Shown: positions 50,188 to 62,686 of the stretch, in pieces
Layout of the letters: every line of letters begins with the position of its first letter
How positions within the stretch are numbered: the stretch's first letter is position 1
NCBI RefSeq assembly: GCF_019649055.1
Contig: NW_026570410.1
Span: forward strand, 62,001 to 126,000
Origin: Paramacrobiotus metropolitanus
Lineage: Eukaryota > Tardigrada > Eutardigrada > Parachela > Macrobiotidae
Length of the DNA: 64,000 bases
Direction: 5' to 3'
Made by a program: the position numbers and the translations under genes
The notes under the pieces: generated by a model
The model's database searches: none
What the model was told of the DNA's origin: nothing
The model's input: the letters and a program-made list of their open reading frames with translations, nothing else

Positions 50188-52334
50188 TCAGACGAGGGTG
50201 CAGTTGTACTTGCGCGGGCGGTACTGCTTGGGGAAGAGGACGGCGCGGGCGGCCTCCTCGAAGACGGGCTTGAGGCCCTTCTGCGTCAGGGCCGAGCACT
50301 CCAGGTAGCGGACGGCGCGGATCTTGTGGGCCACCTTCAGGCCCTGCTCGCGGCGCACCGGGGCGTGGCCCGTGTCCGCCAGGGAGTCCAACACAGCGCG
50401 GTCCTCGCGCAGGTCGATCTTGGTCCCCACCAGGATGATGGGGCTCGCCGGGCAGTGGTGGTGGATCTCGGGGTACCACTTCAGCAGCACGTTGTCTAAC
50501 GAGGACGGCGAGACGACGCTGAAGCAGATCAGGAACACGTCCGTCTGCAATTAACCGATAAATTGTGAGAAATCCAATTAAAATACGCAATTTGATTTAT
50601 AAAATTAATGTAAATGTAATTCGGTTTCGTAATGTATAGAACTAGGGTCATAAAATAATGTATGGTCTGTATTGTACAAGTATGTGGCTGTACGTACGCT
50701 GTGTGGAATAAATTACCATGGTATATACGCATTATTAAATGCATGCAATACATATCCACATAATTATTATGTGCTCTGTATAATTATATGTATGCACATA
50801 CATAAAGTAATAATATATTTACGCTAATATAGATATGAAATCTATTGTATATCTATATTATATAGATACACTCACACAATGTCATATCAAGGAACTAGAC
50901 CTATAATAACTACAAAAAAGCTGAGGCATCGAGATCGGAAAAACCAGAACCTAATAAAAAAAACTGTAAACGCCATTAGATTCAGCATATTCAGAAACTG
51001 TATCACATGCATTTTATTTTAAAAAAAAATTATTTAAACCCGTCCGACCGATGCCGGTTTCGGCAGAACTGGCTTCGGTAAAGCTTTCAAGGTGACCTTG
51101 AGAATAATAGCAATGCCAGTTGCTTAGAACATTTATTAAAGTGTATGTACTACAATGAATTTGTAGTTATTTTATTTGCAAACATGTTGAATTTTAATCG
51201 CCTGATTGCTGTTCAAATGTTCAATTTTTAAATGCCTAAAAAATCCGATTCCCTTGATTGAATTAGCCCAGGTTTCGAAGGAAACAAAAGCCAGTGAACA
51301 AAACTGCTAAGGCAGTGAGTGACCCAGCTACCGCCACTGTCCAGTGAACAAAACGAAATCACTAGCTGAGTGATGACCGAGCAATAAATCACTACCCTAG
51401 GTGAACAAAATTGCTAGATGAGTCAGTGACTGAGCTACCACCACTGTCCAGTGAACAAAATTGCTAGGTGAGTGAGTGACCGAGCTACCACCACTCTCAA
51501 CTGAATAAAATTGCTAGGTGACACCGTTAGTGAGAGACTGAGCTACCACCGCTGTCCAGTGAACAAAGTTGCTAACTGAGTGAGGGACTGAGCTAGATTC
51601 CTTGCCTAAGAAGTTCTACAATAACTGCTAAGGCAGTTAGTGAATTTACTAAGAATTACTGCAAATGGAATGATTTGTTCAAAGCGGCCGTGGATCACAA
51701 GAAACGCGGAGGCGAAGCCGCAGCGGTTTCTTGTATATAAATATTGTACAGTACACACACATGTAAATATATAGACTATAACCCAGTGCAGTTCCTAGAA
51801 CCGAAATTAAGCCCGATCGGGAGCAGAAATTCTCTGGCCCACACTAAGCATTATCGGGTCCTGAACCGTGCATATACCGGTATGTACGACAGTACGAGTA
51901 GTATGTTTGTACATGATTATTTATACTCGTATGTATAAATGAATTCATATCTATAATATCTGTCGTACATAAAAAACTTGTACACAGTACGCGACAGGCG
52001 TGACTTACTTGAGGATAGCTGAGCGGTCGCAGCCGGTCGTAGTCTTCCTGGCCGGCCGTGTCCCACAGCCCCAGGTTCACCAAGATGTCGTCCACCTTTA
52101 GCGCCGCGGAGAAGTTGTCGAATCTGCCGACGAGATAGAACAACTCTAAATGATTACGTTGTGCAGTTACGCGTACAAACAAGCATAAGAGAAGCCGGCA
52201 CGCCGACTACTTACACGGTGGGGACGTACTCCCCGGGGAAGCTGTCGGTGGTGTAGGAGATGAGCATGCAGGTCTTGCCCACCGTCCCGTCGCCCACCAC
52301 CACGCACTTGACCGGGCCGTCCCACCGACATCAT
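50188..52334 (-). CDS. Mtl: Mig-2/Mtl-type Rho-family GTPase
   Basis: Exons 52215-52334, 52009-52123 and 50188-50544. Residues [20 protein letters not shown] (G1/P-loop), [20 protein letters not shown] (G3), [13 protein letters not shown] (G4) and [17 protein letters not shown] (G5) give a Rac-like GTPase. T-V in GDGTVGK and the CMLISYTTD pattern, rather than GDGAVGKTCLL, point to the invertebrate Mig-2/Mtl group. This protein acts with Rac in cell migration, axon guidance and actin control at the membrane. The basic tail ends CTLV, a CaaX prenylation box. Exons 2 and 3 are in phase. In exon 1 the natural start (two ATGs at 52334 and 52331, reading MSVGRP) and the P-loop are in different frames; exon 1 is 120 nt where 119 is needed. 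A one-base excess in CCCGG (about 52314-52318) is the likely cause. Intron 2 holds a minisatellite. Confidence 0.92.
51291..51600. repeat. Minisatellite, about six degenerate units of ~50-58 bp
   Basis: Units begin near 51293, 51343, 51400, 51450, 51500 and 51559 with GTGAACAAAATTGCTAGGTG or a variant and continue with GAGTGA..GAGCTACCACCACTGTCCA. They lie inside mig-2 intron 2. Divergence between units is roughly 10-25 % by eye. Confidence 0.8.
52314..52318 (-). other. Apparent 1-base insertion in mig-2 exon 1
   Basis: The ATG frame (MSVGRP) and the KCVVVGDG frame differ by one base within this G/C run. The P-loop frame hits a stop seven codons upstream, and no AG acceptor lies between that stop and the P-loop. 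Exon phase arithmetic independently requires one base fewer. Confidence 0.82.
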
Positions 52335-55300
52335 GCCCGACCGGGTGTAATTTATATGTGGTCGGCAACTGGCAGACACAGATGTGAGAAAGAGCAAAAT
52401 GGCTCGTGCAGCGCGCTACTCCATCCGGCTCTGCACTTGCTTATTTATTCAGCGCATGCTGGCCAGGGGTCTCTCCCGGTCGTTGTGATCCGACGGGGGT
52501 AGTCCTGTTAAGGGAACAGAATCAGCATTATTAACTCCTTGTCACATACAGAGCAGACTAGTACTGTTGTCCTTCACGCGGACTACACGGGCAGCGTGCC
52601 ACCGCAACGTGTGGCGGTTGCCGTGTGCGCAACGTAACCCCACTGCTCCCCGCGTCGACTACGCCAGTGCCAAAGCGCCAAGTTCGGTCCGTCTTACCAA
52701 AATGGTACTCTATTTGAACTGCCAAACCGGACACTCACGGTTTTCGGCCGTGACAGCCGATTGTCTTCAAAATATCAATTGCATACGTAGCGCAACAGTC
52801 CATGACTCCAGTTGCGTGCAGTACAGCTGACGCAGTGCTTGCCAAGAGGTTGCCCGAGGTTGCCCACGACAAGCAGCGTATTTTTTTGTTAAATTACTCA
52901 TACTTTTTGTACTGTTTACGAAATAATATTTGCAGTGTAAAACGGTTGCGTAGCTAAAACAACCCGACAGCAACAACAGAGCAGGCACGCTGATAAAAAA
53001 GATACATATATATTGTATACGTTATTATGTGGTACTCACGTTAATTCTATGGACGCATATATACTCCTGTGCTGACCACGGCCCTGCGCAGTGGCGCACA
53101 CTCCGACAGCATCCACCGGAACCGAGTAAACAAAACTGCCGTAGAATATAGTTTTGCGGGGACCGGACCGGATGGTTGAATAATGTAGCAGGGATTTCAA
53201 GGCAGCAAGTCCGTCAACACACTTGCACACACAAAGTATGCGTGTATATTGGAAGCTAAGGCAGCCAGCAGTAGACCGATGTGTCAACACAACGGGCCAA
53301 CAAGGAGGTGATGCTGACGATCAGCGCCCGGAACGGGAGATTTGTTGCCAACAGCAGGGACCTGGATATCGACAGGGAAGAGTCATGGAGCTGCGTATAC
53401 AGGAGACGAGCAGCAGCAGGAATGATTCAGCTAGCTGTGGCAATATGATTGTATGTTCATGCAGTGTGGATGAGCTGTGTGTACGTATAGATAGATGCAT
53501 GCACAATGGCCAGCAGTGCTGATGCCTATTGCCTGCCCATCGCTGCACTTCCCGTGTCTGGCGTGCGGCAGCGGCACGACCAGTGCCGCGTTAACGCGTT
53601 TCATTCCATTTAGCAGTTAGCTGCCTGGCCTGACGTGGAAGGCATACTTCTACGCATATAATATTATACGCGTTTATATGCACGTGCTTGAGCCTTGAGG
53701 CTGCCGCAGCCAGCGGATAGCATGACTAGAGCCAGTGCCTGGCTTTCCTTTCCTCTGGCCGGAGCCGGAACTGAATCAGATCATGATGGCGATGAGTGCC
53801 AGTGCGAGTGGAGTGAGTGGAGCAGCCAGCGGCAGCAGGTAGACATATGCGGTGTCTGCCTGCCGCTTGTACAGTACAGTTAAAATACGCTCAAGTAGCC
53901 AGTCGGACTCGGCACTGATCGTGTGGTTGTGCCGAAAGATACTGTAGATACGCATGCAGTCGGATAGGGATGAGTCGGCCCGTTATTCATCCACCCACTC
54001 ACTCACTTCCCTGTCCAACGGCGCACTGCCCACCTCATCCGGCTCATCATCCGGCTCATCGTCCGGCATCCCAGTAGAATGCTGTATCGGCACTGTACAT
54101 GAATGTACATGTAATATAGATATGCCGATGCCGGTCCACTTGCCTGCTCTTAAGCTCGCTTCCGCTGATATCCTCCTTCCGCGTCATAGGCACGGCCGCA
54201 GCCAACTCTTCCCTCTACATTCCATTCCTCTCCATTCTAGATCTGCCGGCCTCTAGATCTCGCGTGTCAAGCGCCGATATCTGGATAAATCACCGCCAAC
54301 CAGCCACCATGGCCAGGCAACACAGTCAACACACCAACCTAATAACCCATTTACCAACATCTATCTCTGACTCATACAGTACACTCGATGCATCCTGTAT
54401 GCATCATCACTGCAGGCGCTCTAGATGTACGCTCCTCGCGTTCCCGTTCCGCCTTCCCGCGCTCGATGAAAAACAGGCAAATCTCTTCCCTTACACCCCA
54501 CGGAAAATCTGCCGGTTTCATGTTGTCGGCTGTCAACAGATGTGTTTTTCGCTGCTAAGAATCGACAATTAATTTTGCAATCAAAACACACTGACATTAA
54601 TTAGTGCCATTAATTTGAATACTTCCGCTGCCGCATCCCAACAAGTAATTCCGCGAAACAGCATATTAAATTCCGCTTCTATACCAGTGCTAGTACGACA
54701 CCGCAGAAGCGGTAATACTGTATACTTTGCAGCAGCGTTAGACAGCAGCAAATTGCACTGCTTTATTCTTTCACGGTGCGCTTAGTCAAGTGCAGAGATT
54801 GTTGTTTAAAGGGAATAACCATATCTTGGATTCGTGAGCAAACTGCACTAACAATTACAGCTACTGTGCGTGGACACTTAGCCGCAAGATTCTGCACCGG
54901 AATCTTTCAAACAGGAGACCGCCAATTCGTCAGACTGACTGCCGGCCAGGTGCGGCAGTTCTTTCTTTCTTTCGCAGACAACCAGCTTAAGCGTGTGACG
55001 AGAGTCTTCCTGCGGTCTGTCGTGGCCGGCCTGTCGACTGTACTTTGTAGCGGTGCACTACTTCCGGCAACAAATTGGAATACTACCAGCGCGCTCGTCA
55101 TACCTTATGGTAAGATGGCCGCCCCTGCACAGCCCGATTTAGGCGGCCTTCCGAAGCCGCAGTATAGCGGTGTGACGTGTCGATGGGCAGTGGCGCCACT
55201 ACCCTACATCCGGATCCCGACCAGGAGAGACTTCCGGTTTAGGAAGGAACAGGCGCAATGCCTTCGATTGCATATGCGCCGCTGTGTAGCGGCGGCAATT

Positions 55301-58300
55301 TCCCCCACCGAGCGTCGTTTGATGCTTTAATTAGCTGTCTAGTTGTTTGAACTGCGGCTGGTATACGTACCGGTAGACGGTATGTTTACCATGGTAGTGC
55401 TGATCGACGGTCGCACCGAAGCCGGCTCAGCATGCAGATCTATGGGCCGACTTATCGTACAGTCATAATAACAGGAGCTCCCTGCATCTGTTGTCCAGGA
55501 ACCACTTCGGCCTGCACCTTTCTCCGACAACTCTAGCTACTAGGTAGTAGGTAGTAAAGCGCCACTCCAGTATCAGCTACAACAAGTGGAGTACTTTGTC
55601 ATGCCAAAGTACCGGATGAATATACATGTATATACGACCGATGTGCGTGCATCCATCATTGTGTCCCTTCGGTCTTTCCCGACTGGAATTAAACGGACCA
55701 GTGCATCCCCGTTAAATGCCGCTGGTAGAATGCTATATCCTCGATGTATCCGAGCGGGGCCACTTAATCGAGCGAAATGCCTCTATAATAATAATATTAA
55801 TACAACGGGGAACGCGATTTGTGTAATGGGTACGATCCCCGATCAGGATAGCATAGAGGAAGTGTTTCTTTTGTAAACTCTGTTTTGTTCTGGTGCATCG
55901 TTTGTACTCATACCATGATACTTATTAAGGGTTCTTCCGTATAATATTATGATCCGGAAAACACAAATTTCTGGCGGTCACGCAACGAAGCATTACCAAG
56001 GACGGTGCCTGCGCGGTTAAGGTAGGCTTACGAATATCAGGTAGGCTACACTCCACATACTGCGGGAACCAATCATTGCTCGTAGCGTTTGCCGGTCCAT
56101 CTGCCGCCATGCTTTGGCTTGCGATTCATAGAATCTATGAATTATTTTTTGTCGAATTAACTGTTTTCATTATTGGACAGCACATATGTGTACATAATAT
56201 GCAGTAATGGGTAGAGTAGCCATCGTCACATAGGAGATGTAGGGTTAGAGAAATTATTGGGCAGGAAACGGCAACGCAGCTCGCACGGTTGACCGTTCCG
56301 TTCGGCAGTTTCTTTGTTGGTTTCTCCGTTGATTTACCGCAACAGCTACTCGGGTAGTCTGCCCGAGATTCGGGCTTGACTCGTGGGACCGCGAGCCTGT
56401 GCAGTGACACGGCAAAATTTAATTATAGAAGCATATTAAATACAGTATTCGTTTTGTATGTATACGTTCATTTTATATTCTGTCTTCTGTCAAAACTTCG
56501 ATGATTTCCTGAAGGAAACCGCTGTTGTTGTGGCAAGCTGTGTTGCTTGCAAATGCGCCGGCCTCTGACGATGGTGGCGCACTCCAGTATACAATGTATA
56601 TATACTGCCCAGGGAGTCCTTTTTACGTGTCCGAAAGGTCACTCCCAAGGTGACGAGGGGGGATCGCCGTTCGGTAAGGATGAGCGTTGGCCTGACAGTA
56701 CCTGCGTGTCGACCGCCAGGGTGGGCAGCAGCGGCCGTACATAAGTAAGGCCGTCATGGGTAATTTGCTCCCGCATCCCAGCGATCCAGCGGTGGTCCGG
56801 CGCCGGTCCGATCGGGCTCCTTCTCCAGCAGTCTACAATAAGCACCGGCGCACCGCGTTTAACCAACGAGCGATCGAGACAGGCTACTATAGTACTAAGG
56901 TTCACATATCGAAATTGTTCTGAATACGGAGTGCTTCAGGTTAACTTTCATGAAAACCTTACGCTTAAACTTGCGTCGACGACCTCGGAACCTCGCACTG
57001 GCCAGGGCTATCAACGCTGCTTCCGCGTTTTCGCATGCACTGCAAAGAGAAACAGACGCCTCTCTTCTTGCACCCTGCCAGTCCACCACTTCCGGTTGGC
57101 CGTGGACAATTGGACATTTTGCAGGTTTCATCAGCTGCTGTACTGAGGCCGCGATCGGGTTTCTCAAAGGCCAGCACAGGGAGACAGATATGCAGGTATG
57201 CAGGCCAGTAGCCATCATGTCCGGCAATGGGCGAACGGATATTATACGCCGCTAACGCCGGTATCCAGTAATCTAAATAGTTGTATGCACAGTAAATCTA
57301 CAGTAAATGACATGTGCAGCCGGCAGATCAACGCAGCGACAGGTACGGTAGTTAATTTTTGTAGCGAAGAGGAAGAGCGAGCTAACGGTAGTTGTCCGAT
57401 TTGTCTCACGAGGTCGACAACGGCAACATAACCAGCACGACAGATCACAGCGGAAGTGAGAAAGGGACCATTAGTAAAGCGCGCTACTATTTTGCCCGTA
57501 TCAACTTCCAGCTACGTATTCCAGTGTCCGAAGGAACATGATTAGTTCCTAATAAGCAACGCCAATTTCGCGAAGTGATTAAGGTGAACTTATCAGTCCC
57601 TATCTGTACTCGTAGCTCTCCAGCTTTTCCTACTACCGTAGTATATCCATATACTCCTTGTCGAGGTGACGTGCGACGCATGCATACGAGTAGCTGTTTC
57701 TGTCGCGACAAATCAACTGGCGCAGTTGAATATTATACAGTACGTTCCTGCAGTCTTGGAAGTCCGTGGAAATCGGCCTGCGCGCTAGAGATGAAACGTA
57801 TGTACAACCTAGAGTGCAGATACTCAGCAGAATAGAAGTACGGCATACAAACATTATTACCTAATTACAGTATTAACGTGCGTCATGTAACGCGGCCGCA
57901 GCTGCGTTACACGGACAGCGCTTAAATTCGGTAATGGCCATCGGAGGTACGCACGTCCACTGCTTTCCTGCTGATTAGTGCAGCCGGCACTGGGATGGCG
58001 ATTACGCTAGACAATACATAGTTCCATAATAATAAGAATTATTATAGCGGAACGTACTTGTACGTACGGCTGCAATCACGTACTAGGCAGCTTTGCTGCT
58101 GCTGCTGACGGTACTTGTATATTATTACAATTATAATACATATATGGGGCGCGGTAATGCCGAATGCGGTAATGCTGGCGCGTCATTATAACGCGCAGCT
58201 AGCGCACTGCAGTTCCTTCACTTCATTGCTGGCAACTGCAGTCGCCCCTGAGATCTGTGAAGAGTGGCTACTGCAAATAGCGTGGCAACTTTTCACAAGT

Positions 58301-60439
58301 GTCAGGAGCGGCCGGCAGCTCCGCCGCTCTAGCTGTCGGTCCGGGGCCCCGGGCCGGCCTGTCCAGTGCCGGCGACTCGCCAGGCCTCCAGTCCGTCATC
58401 ACTGGCACGCAGCTAGAGTCGGCCACTGAACGCCGTGGCCGGCGCATCACCAACTCCATCCATCGCATTGGCTCGCGCGTTCCTCCATCAGCCAATTCTC
58501 CGCTACTATGGCTACCCGTACAGTAGCACAATATGGCTCAGTGGGGCAGCTTCCGTCTTGGTAGCGCCAATAGCGCACGGCAATTTATTTGACACAATTA
58601 CTACTATACATACTTCCCGCAGGGCAGCAGGACCGCTGAGCAATTACTACATAACACTAATAATTACTAGGTGCGTCCGGGAAAAAATCGGCGATCGATC
58701 GTCTTTCTTTCAGGCTAATATACTGTAAATGCCGTTCATTCCTACGGACGTGGCGCAGGCGTCCACCGCGTTAATTATAACGTTATAATTAACGTTACAA
58801 TCCAGCTATGCACTAAACGTCCGTATAGCCAGACCGCCACCAATAGCTGAAAAAATGCAAACGGAACTGATAACGCAACTGATAACGCCCGTTGTCCTGT
58901 ATTGCTTGTTGACATATGTAACATACTAATGATACTATCGAACACACAGACAGCAACAGCAGCCAGAACAATTAAGACCGAAGAAGGAACAAATACAGAA
59001 AGACAGTATAATTTATGTTATTCGGCAATATCGTGGCCATATAATCATTACTATGATACGAGTATCATCATGAAATGCAAAGATTACCTGTAAGCGTAAC
59101 CGCCTACTGGAAACCGATGAATATTAATCATGCTTAGCTTTAATTTCCCTACGTCACGTCACGTCCAGCGTTGACAGCGCTCCGCCAGCAATGACGTCCG
59201 TGCATTCCGGGATTGTGCTCATCCTGGCTTCCCGGCTTTTGGCTGCCACTGAGCTGCAGCCGGAAATTCCGTCGCTCACCAACAGCACGGAGGACGATGT
59301 TATACAAGCGTCATCGCATTCCCGAGGCGCAGATCTTCAGCAAGGCCGGGCATCGGACCGTGTACCCCACATCTTCTTCTTCATTTCTGCGCACATGTAC
59401 AGACGCCTGTAACTGGTCAGTAGTATCTGCACATTGGGAATAAGTCGGTGTCTGGTTAGTACTTGCATCTATACAGGTACACTTACCAGTTAGTACAGAA
59501 AAGCTCCGTAATTAACTACTTTCTCCTGGCCAAGTCCGGTGTCGATCGCCGGTAGAAACAAAATGATCACTATCATTCAACAAATTAATGCGGCGTCAGC
59601 GGCGATTGGCTACGTGGTCCAGGCGATACGTCGGTTAGCTGCGGGCCCGGATAGGTCGCAATTAATCATACGCATAACAACGCCCGCATTTCCTTCTTCC
59701 TCTGGATGGAGATCCGGCTGATTCCGCGGTGTGCGGTCATTCTGACTAATATTACTGCACCTTACCGGGGTGCGACGCGGTGGGGCGGTGCGTTGCCGCG
59801 TTAACTTGCCTGCGTTTCTTTGCTGCAGGGACCGGTTTGACAACTGCGGAAATTAAATCCGGGGCATACCAGTTCCACGTTACCATAGAGCGAATCTGCC
59901 GGCAATTTCACTTCTGAAAATACAACTGTGTTATTAGAAGTGACGTTGGCGGCGACAAGCTCACGGGCCAGCTCTGATCCTGGGAATCACAGCTTCACGG
60001 CGCTTCCAGTACGATTTAATGACCTGCCTATTGGTATCATTGTGGACATGCAGCTTCCTTCTACTTTGTATATATGCTTACATCAGGCTCAAGATTCCGA
60101 TCCCTTACCGTGTCCGCTAACAAGGGGTCACGGTGCCCATGTAGAAGACAGGACAGCAGCTAGTGCTATCGTGTCCTCTAGCTGGGCGTCGCGGTCCGGT
60201 CATGGGCGATAATGTAATATACGTCATGCCACTGAATTCGAAGTGCTATGAGCTATCCTAGCGTCTTGTCAGGCCGCACAGAGACCGTACAGTACCGCCC
60301 GGCGCCCCGAACTGTGAAGTCGAACGGTATAAAGAACTACGAACAGCAATTTCTTGTTTTAAAGAAACCACTGGAAAGTGATATTATCATAATACATACG
60401 TTTGATTACATTACAACCTTGCCCTCGGCACGTCCAATT
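52335..60439. other. Gene-poor region upstream of mig-2
   Basis: No gene could be supported over 8 kb. It holds the mig-2 promoter and leader, a GC-rich patch near 58300-58420, and several ORFs of 60-185 codons without recognised domains. Coding-like fragments at 56639-56905 (-), 59191-59412 (+) and 59889-60212 (+) have balanced codon use but end in stops or lack splice support. They may be decayed or unrecognised exons. Confidence 0.4.
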
Positions 60440-60441
60440 TA

Positions 60442-60716
60442 GAGCCCCCAAACAGTAACAAATTTTTGTACGGCTACGTACGGTTTCCGCTTACGGCTCC
60501 TACGGCTACGGTACGGTTACGGCAGAAATAACTGCATTGACCGTACGGTATACCGTATACGGCAGTACCGTATACGGCAAGCCCATTGTAAAACCGTGTT
60601 TTGGCTTACGGTTACGTACGGCACTTTCGTTACAGTACTAATTTTCACTACGGTTACGTACTGTTGTGCCGTACAGTATGCCGTATAGGGCAGTGCAGTA
60701 TACTGTTTGGGGGCTC
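60442..60716. mobile_element. 275-bp MITE with TA target duplication (Tc1/mariner-like)
   Basis: Starts GAGCCCCCAAACAGTA and ends with its exact reverse complement; TA dinucleotides flank both ends (60440-60441 and 60717-60718). The interior is built from many TACGG/CCGTA words, giving extra self-complementarity. No ORF of its own. TA duplication indicates the Tc1/mariner superfamily. Confidence 0.8.
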
Positions 60717-60965
60717 TAACGTCCATACAGAAAAGGTCACGCGTTTTTTACTTCAACCTGGATTGTGCTGACGGACAGAAACGTATGGTCGTACACTGTA
60801 CTCGTGTACGACTGTTTTCCGAAATACTTGAAAATAATTCTGTTGAACGCTCTAACGGTCACGTAAAATGAGGATTACTTGTATAATTGTTTTTGCAAAT
60901 TAAGCATTTAATTTTCATCTGTTCGATCCTGCGCTGTCATCTGTACGTTGGCAAACTTTACAGTA

Positions 60966-61530
60966 CAGTGAAGCCTCTGAAATACGTACACCTCCGTACG
61001 GAAAATTTCGTACGTAATTCAGGGGTGTACGGAATTCAAATTAGCTGCTCCCAGCCGCCCTCGGCGGTGACTGCAGACCTGGGGGCACTGCACCACTACG
61101 AAATGCTCTGCACATACTGCGCAATGCATGGAACTCTAAAAATACACGGATTGCATTAGTTAACATACAAAATTGCATCAGTCTGTGTGTATGTAAACAG
61201 ACGAGAACAATTTTCTCGCACACTTTCAACAAAAAAGATTAATAAAACCTTACTCAGGATACAAAAATCTAGCAATTTCGAGTATAGTTTTCTTTGCTTC
61301 TACAGCTTTACCATCAAAAAGGTTAAAATCTCCAGTTCCGAAACAACGGTGTACGCATTCACGAGGTGACTGCGTACAGTCAAATGCTTGTGCGGTACAG
61401 AGATTAAGTGTGCGTGTACGTTAGGTAGAGTTTCCCCCCTGTACTTTAGTCTACGACGTAGTTCGGTACAAAATTTTTCGTACGTAATATACGGGTGTAC
61501 GTTTCTTCGGGGTGTACGTACGATGAGGTT
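60966..61530. mobile_element. Possible Tigger/pogo-like inverted-repeat element
   Basis: Left end CAGTGAAGCCTCTGAAATAC, then GTACACCTCCG, preceded by TA. Near 61500-61530 the imperfect inverse appears (CGGGGTGTACGTACGATGAGGTTTA). Both arms carry TTTCGTACGTAAT-type blocks. It resembles the CAGTGAAACCT type of terminus. The right border is uncertain. Confidence 0.45.
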
Positions 61531-62550
61531 TAAAGGTATGCACAGTACAGCGGCTCCACACAATCGATCCGATATCCAAGGTATATCATTTGAAAGGTTC
61601 TCTTCTTCGCCACTCCACGGCCACCTCTCTTCCACTAAATATTTCTCACGAAATTTCCGATCAGTCTGCTTGCGCAGAAATTTCGAAAACTAGGGAACCG
61701 GGAAAAGTCAAACCGAGTATGCGGCAGACTGCATTTGCGTCCACCCGGTCCTCCAGTTTTCCTTCCTGGCACTTTCCCACAGTGCCGCTCCCTTCATCGA
61801 TTACCAAAGGCTGGCGCACAGTAATTACTCTACAATATTCCACCAGCCGTGAATGTAAGTAATTTTATTGGGTTAATCTAAGTATGACATGCTACACCAC
61901 CGGTTCCACGAAACACCATCCGCACAAAGCCATGAATGTACATAATTTATCCCGCCAATAGCGTACGAATACAGGCGGCATATTTTCTTAGACGAAATGT
62001 ACATAAGTTCTCTGCATCCGCACGCTCACCAGCCGCGACCTTTGAGAGATGTTTAACCTAGTCAAACACGGGTAAAGCCGGCATAATCAGCTCAACCTCG
62101 TTCAGAGAAGAGAAACATTCGCAGCGTCGTAGAAAGCTTCTTGGCAAACTCTTTTCTACAGTAGATAAATAAAACACATGCCTGATTTATATACAAAGTA
62201 TATTGGCGTAAGTGAGGAGCAGAATGCTCACTTGACCAACTGATAAAGCGCCCGGCCATCGCGAAAGCAGTCGGTACGGCCCGTGCGGGTGACCGGCGTA
62301 CGTACGCGGGGCTTCACGTAGCCTGTACGGCGGCCTCTTCAAGCCCGGGCCGCTCTGTGACCTTACGCCATTTTAATTATTTTTCGTCTTGAAACGCTTG
62401 CTTGCGGTGATTGACAGTATATCGTTCGGTCCGTTGAATTGGGGATTTTTGTGTGAAACTGTACTTATCGTAGTGCAGTTGCTCGGTTTCTTGAGCGTGG
62501 GTCTTCCTGCGGCGACGGGTAGTCGGTTATCCCTGTGTGCTGAATGGCCC

Positions 62551-62686
62551 GAAATTACAAGCATTTGTCTCGCGCAGCTCGTGTTTTACGGTGTAGACTG
62601 TTTCTCTTGTTATTCGGGCCCCGAACAACAAGAGAAACAGTCTACACCGTAAAACACGAGCTGCGCGAGATAAATGCTTGTACGGT
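62551..62686. repeat. Near-perfect ~135-bp palindrome (long hairpin)
   Basis: The arm from about 62551 (GAAATTACAAGCATTTGTCT, then CGCGCAGCTCGTGTTTTACG) is mirrored to about 62686, centred at GGGCCCC near 62620 with almost no loop. The arms differ by a few substitutions and a 4-nt insertion. It could be a fold-back element or the source of a long double-stranded RNA. Confidence 0.85.

Noticed and set aside
54776-55330. 184-codon plus-strand ORF starting at GTG
   Set aside because: First ATG lies late in the frame; no domain, mixed composition, no splice context. Kept out for lack of support.
56895-57227. Basic minus-strand ORF considered as a DNA-binding protein
   Set aside because: Basic stretch only; overlaps an equally long plus-strand ORF and shows no fold motif.
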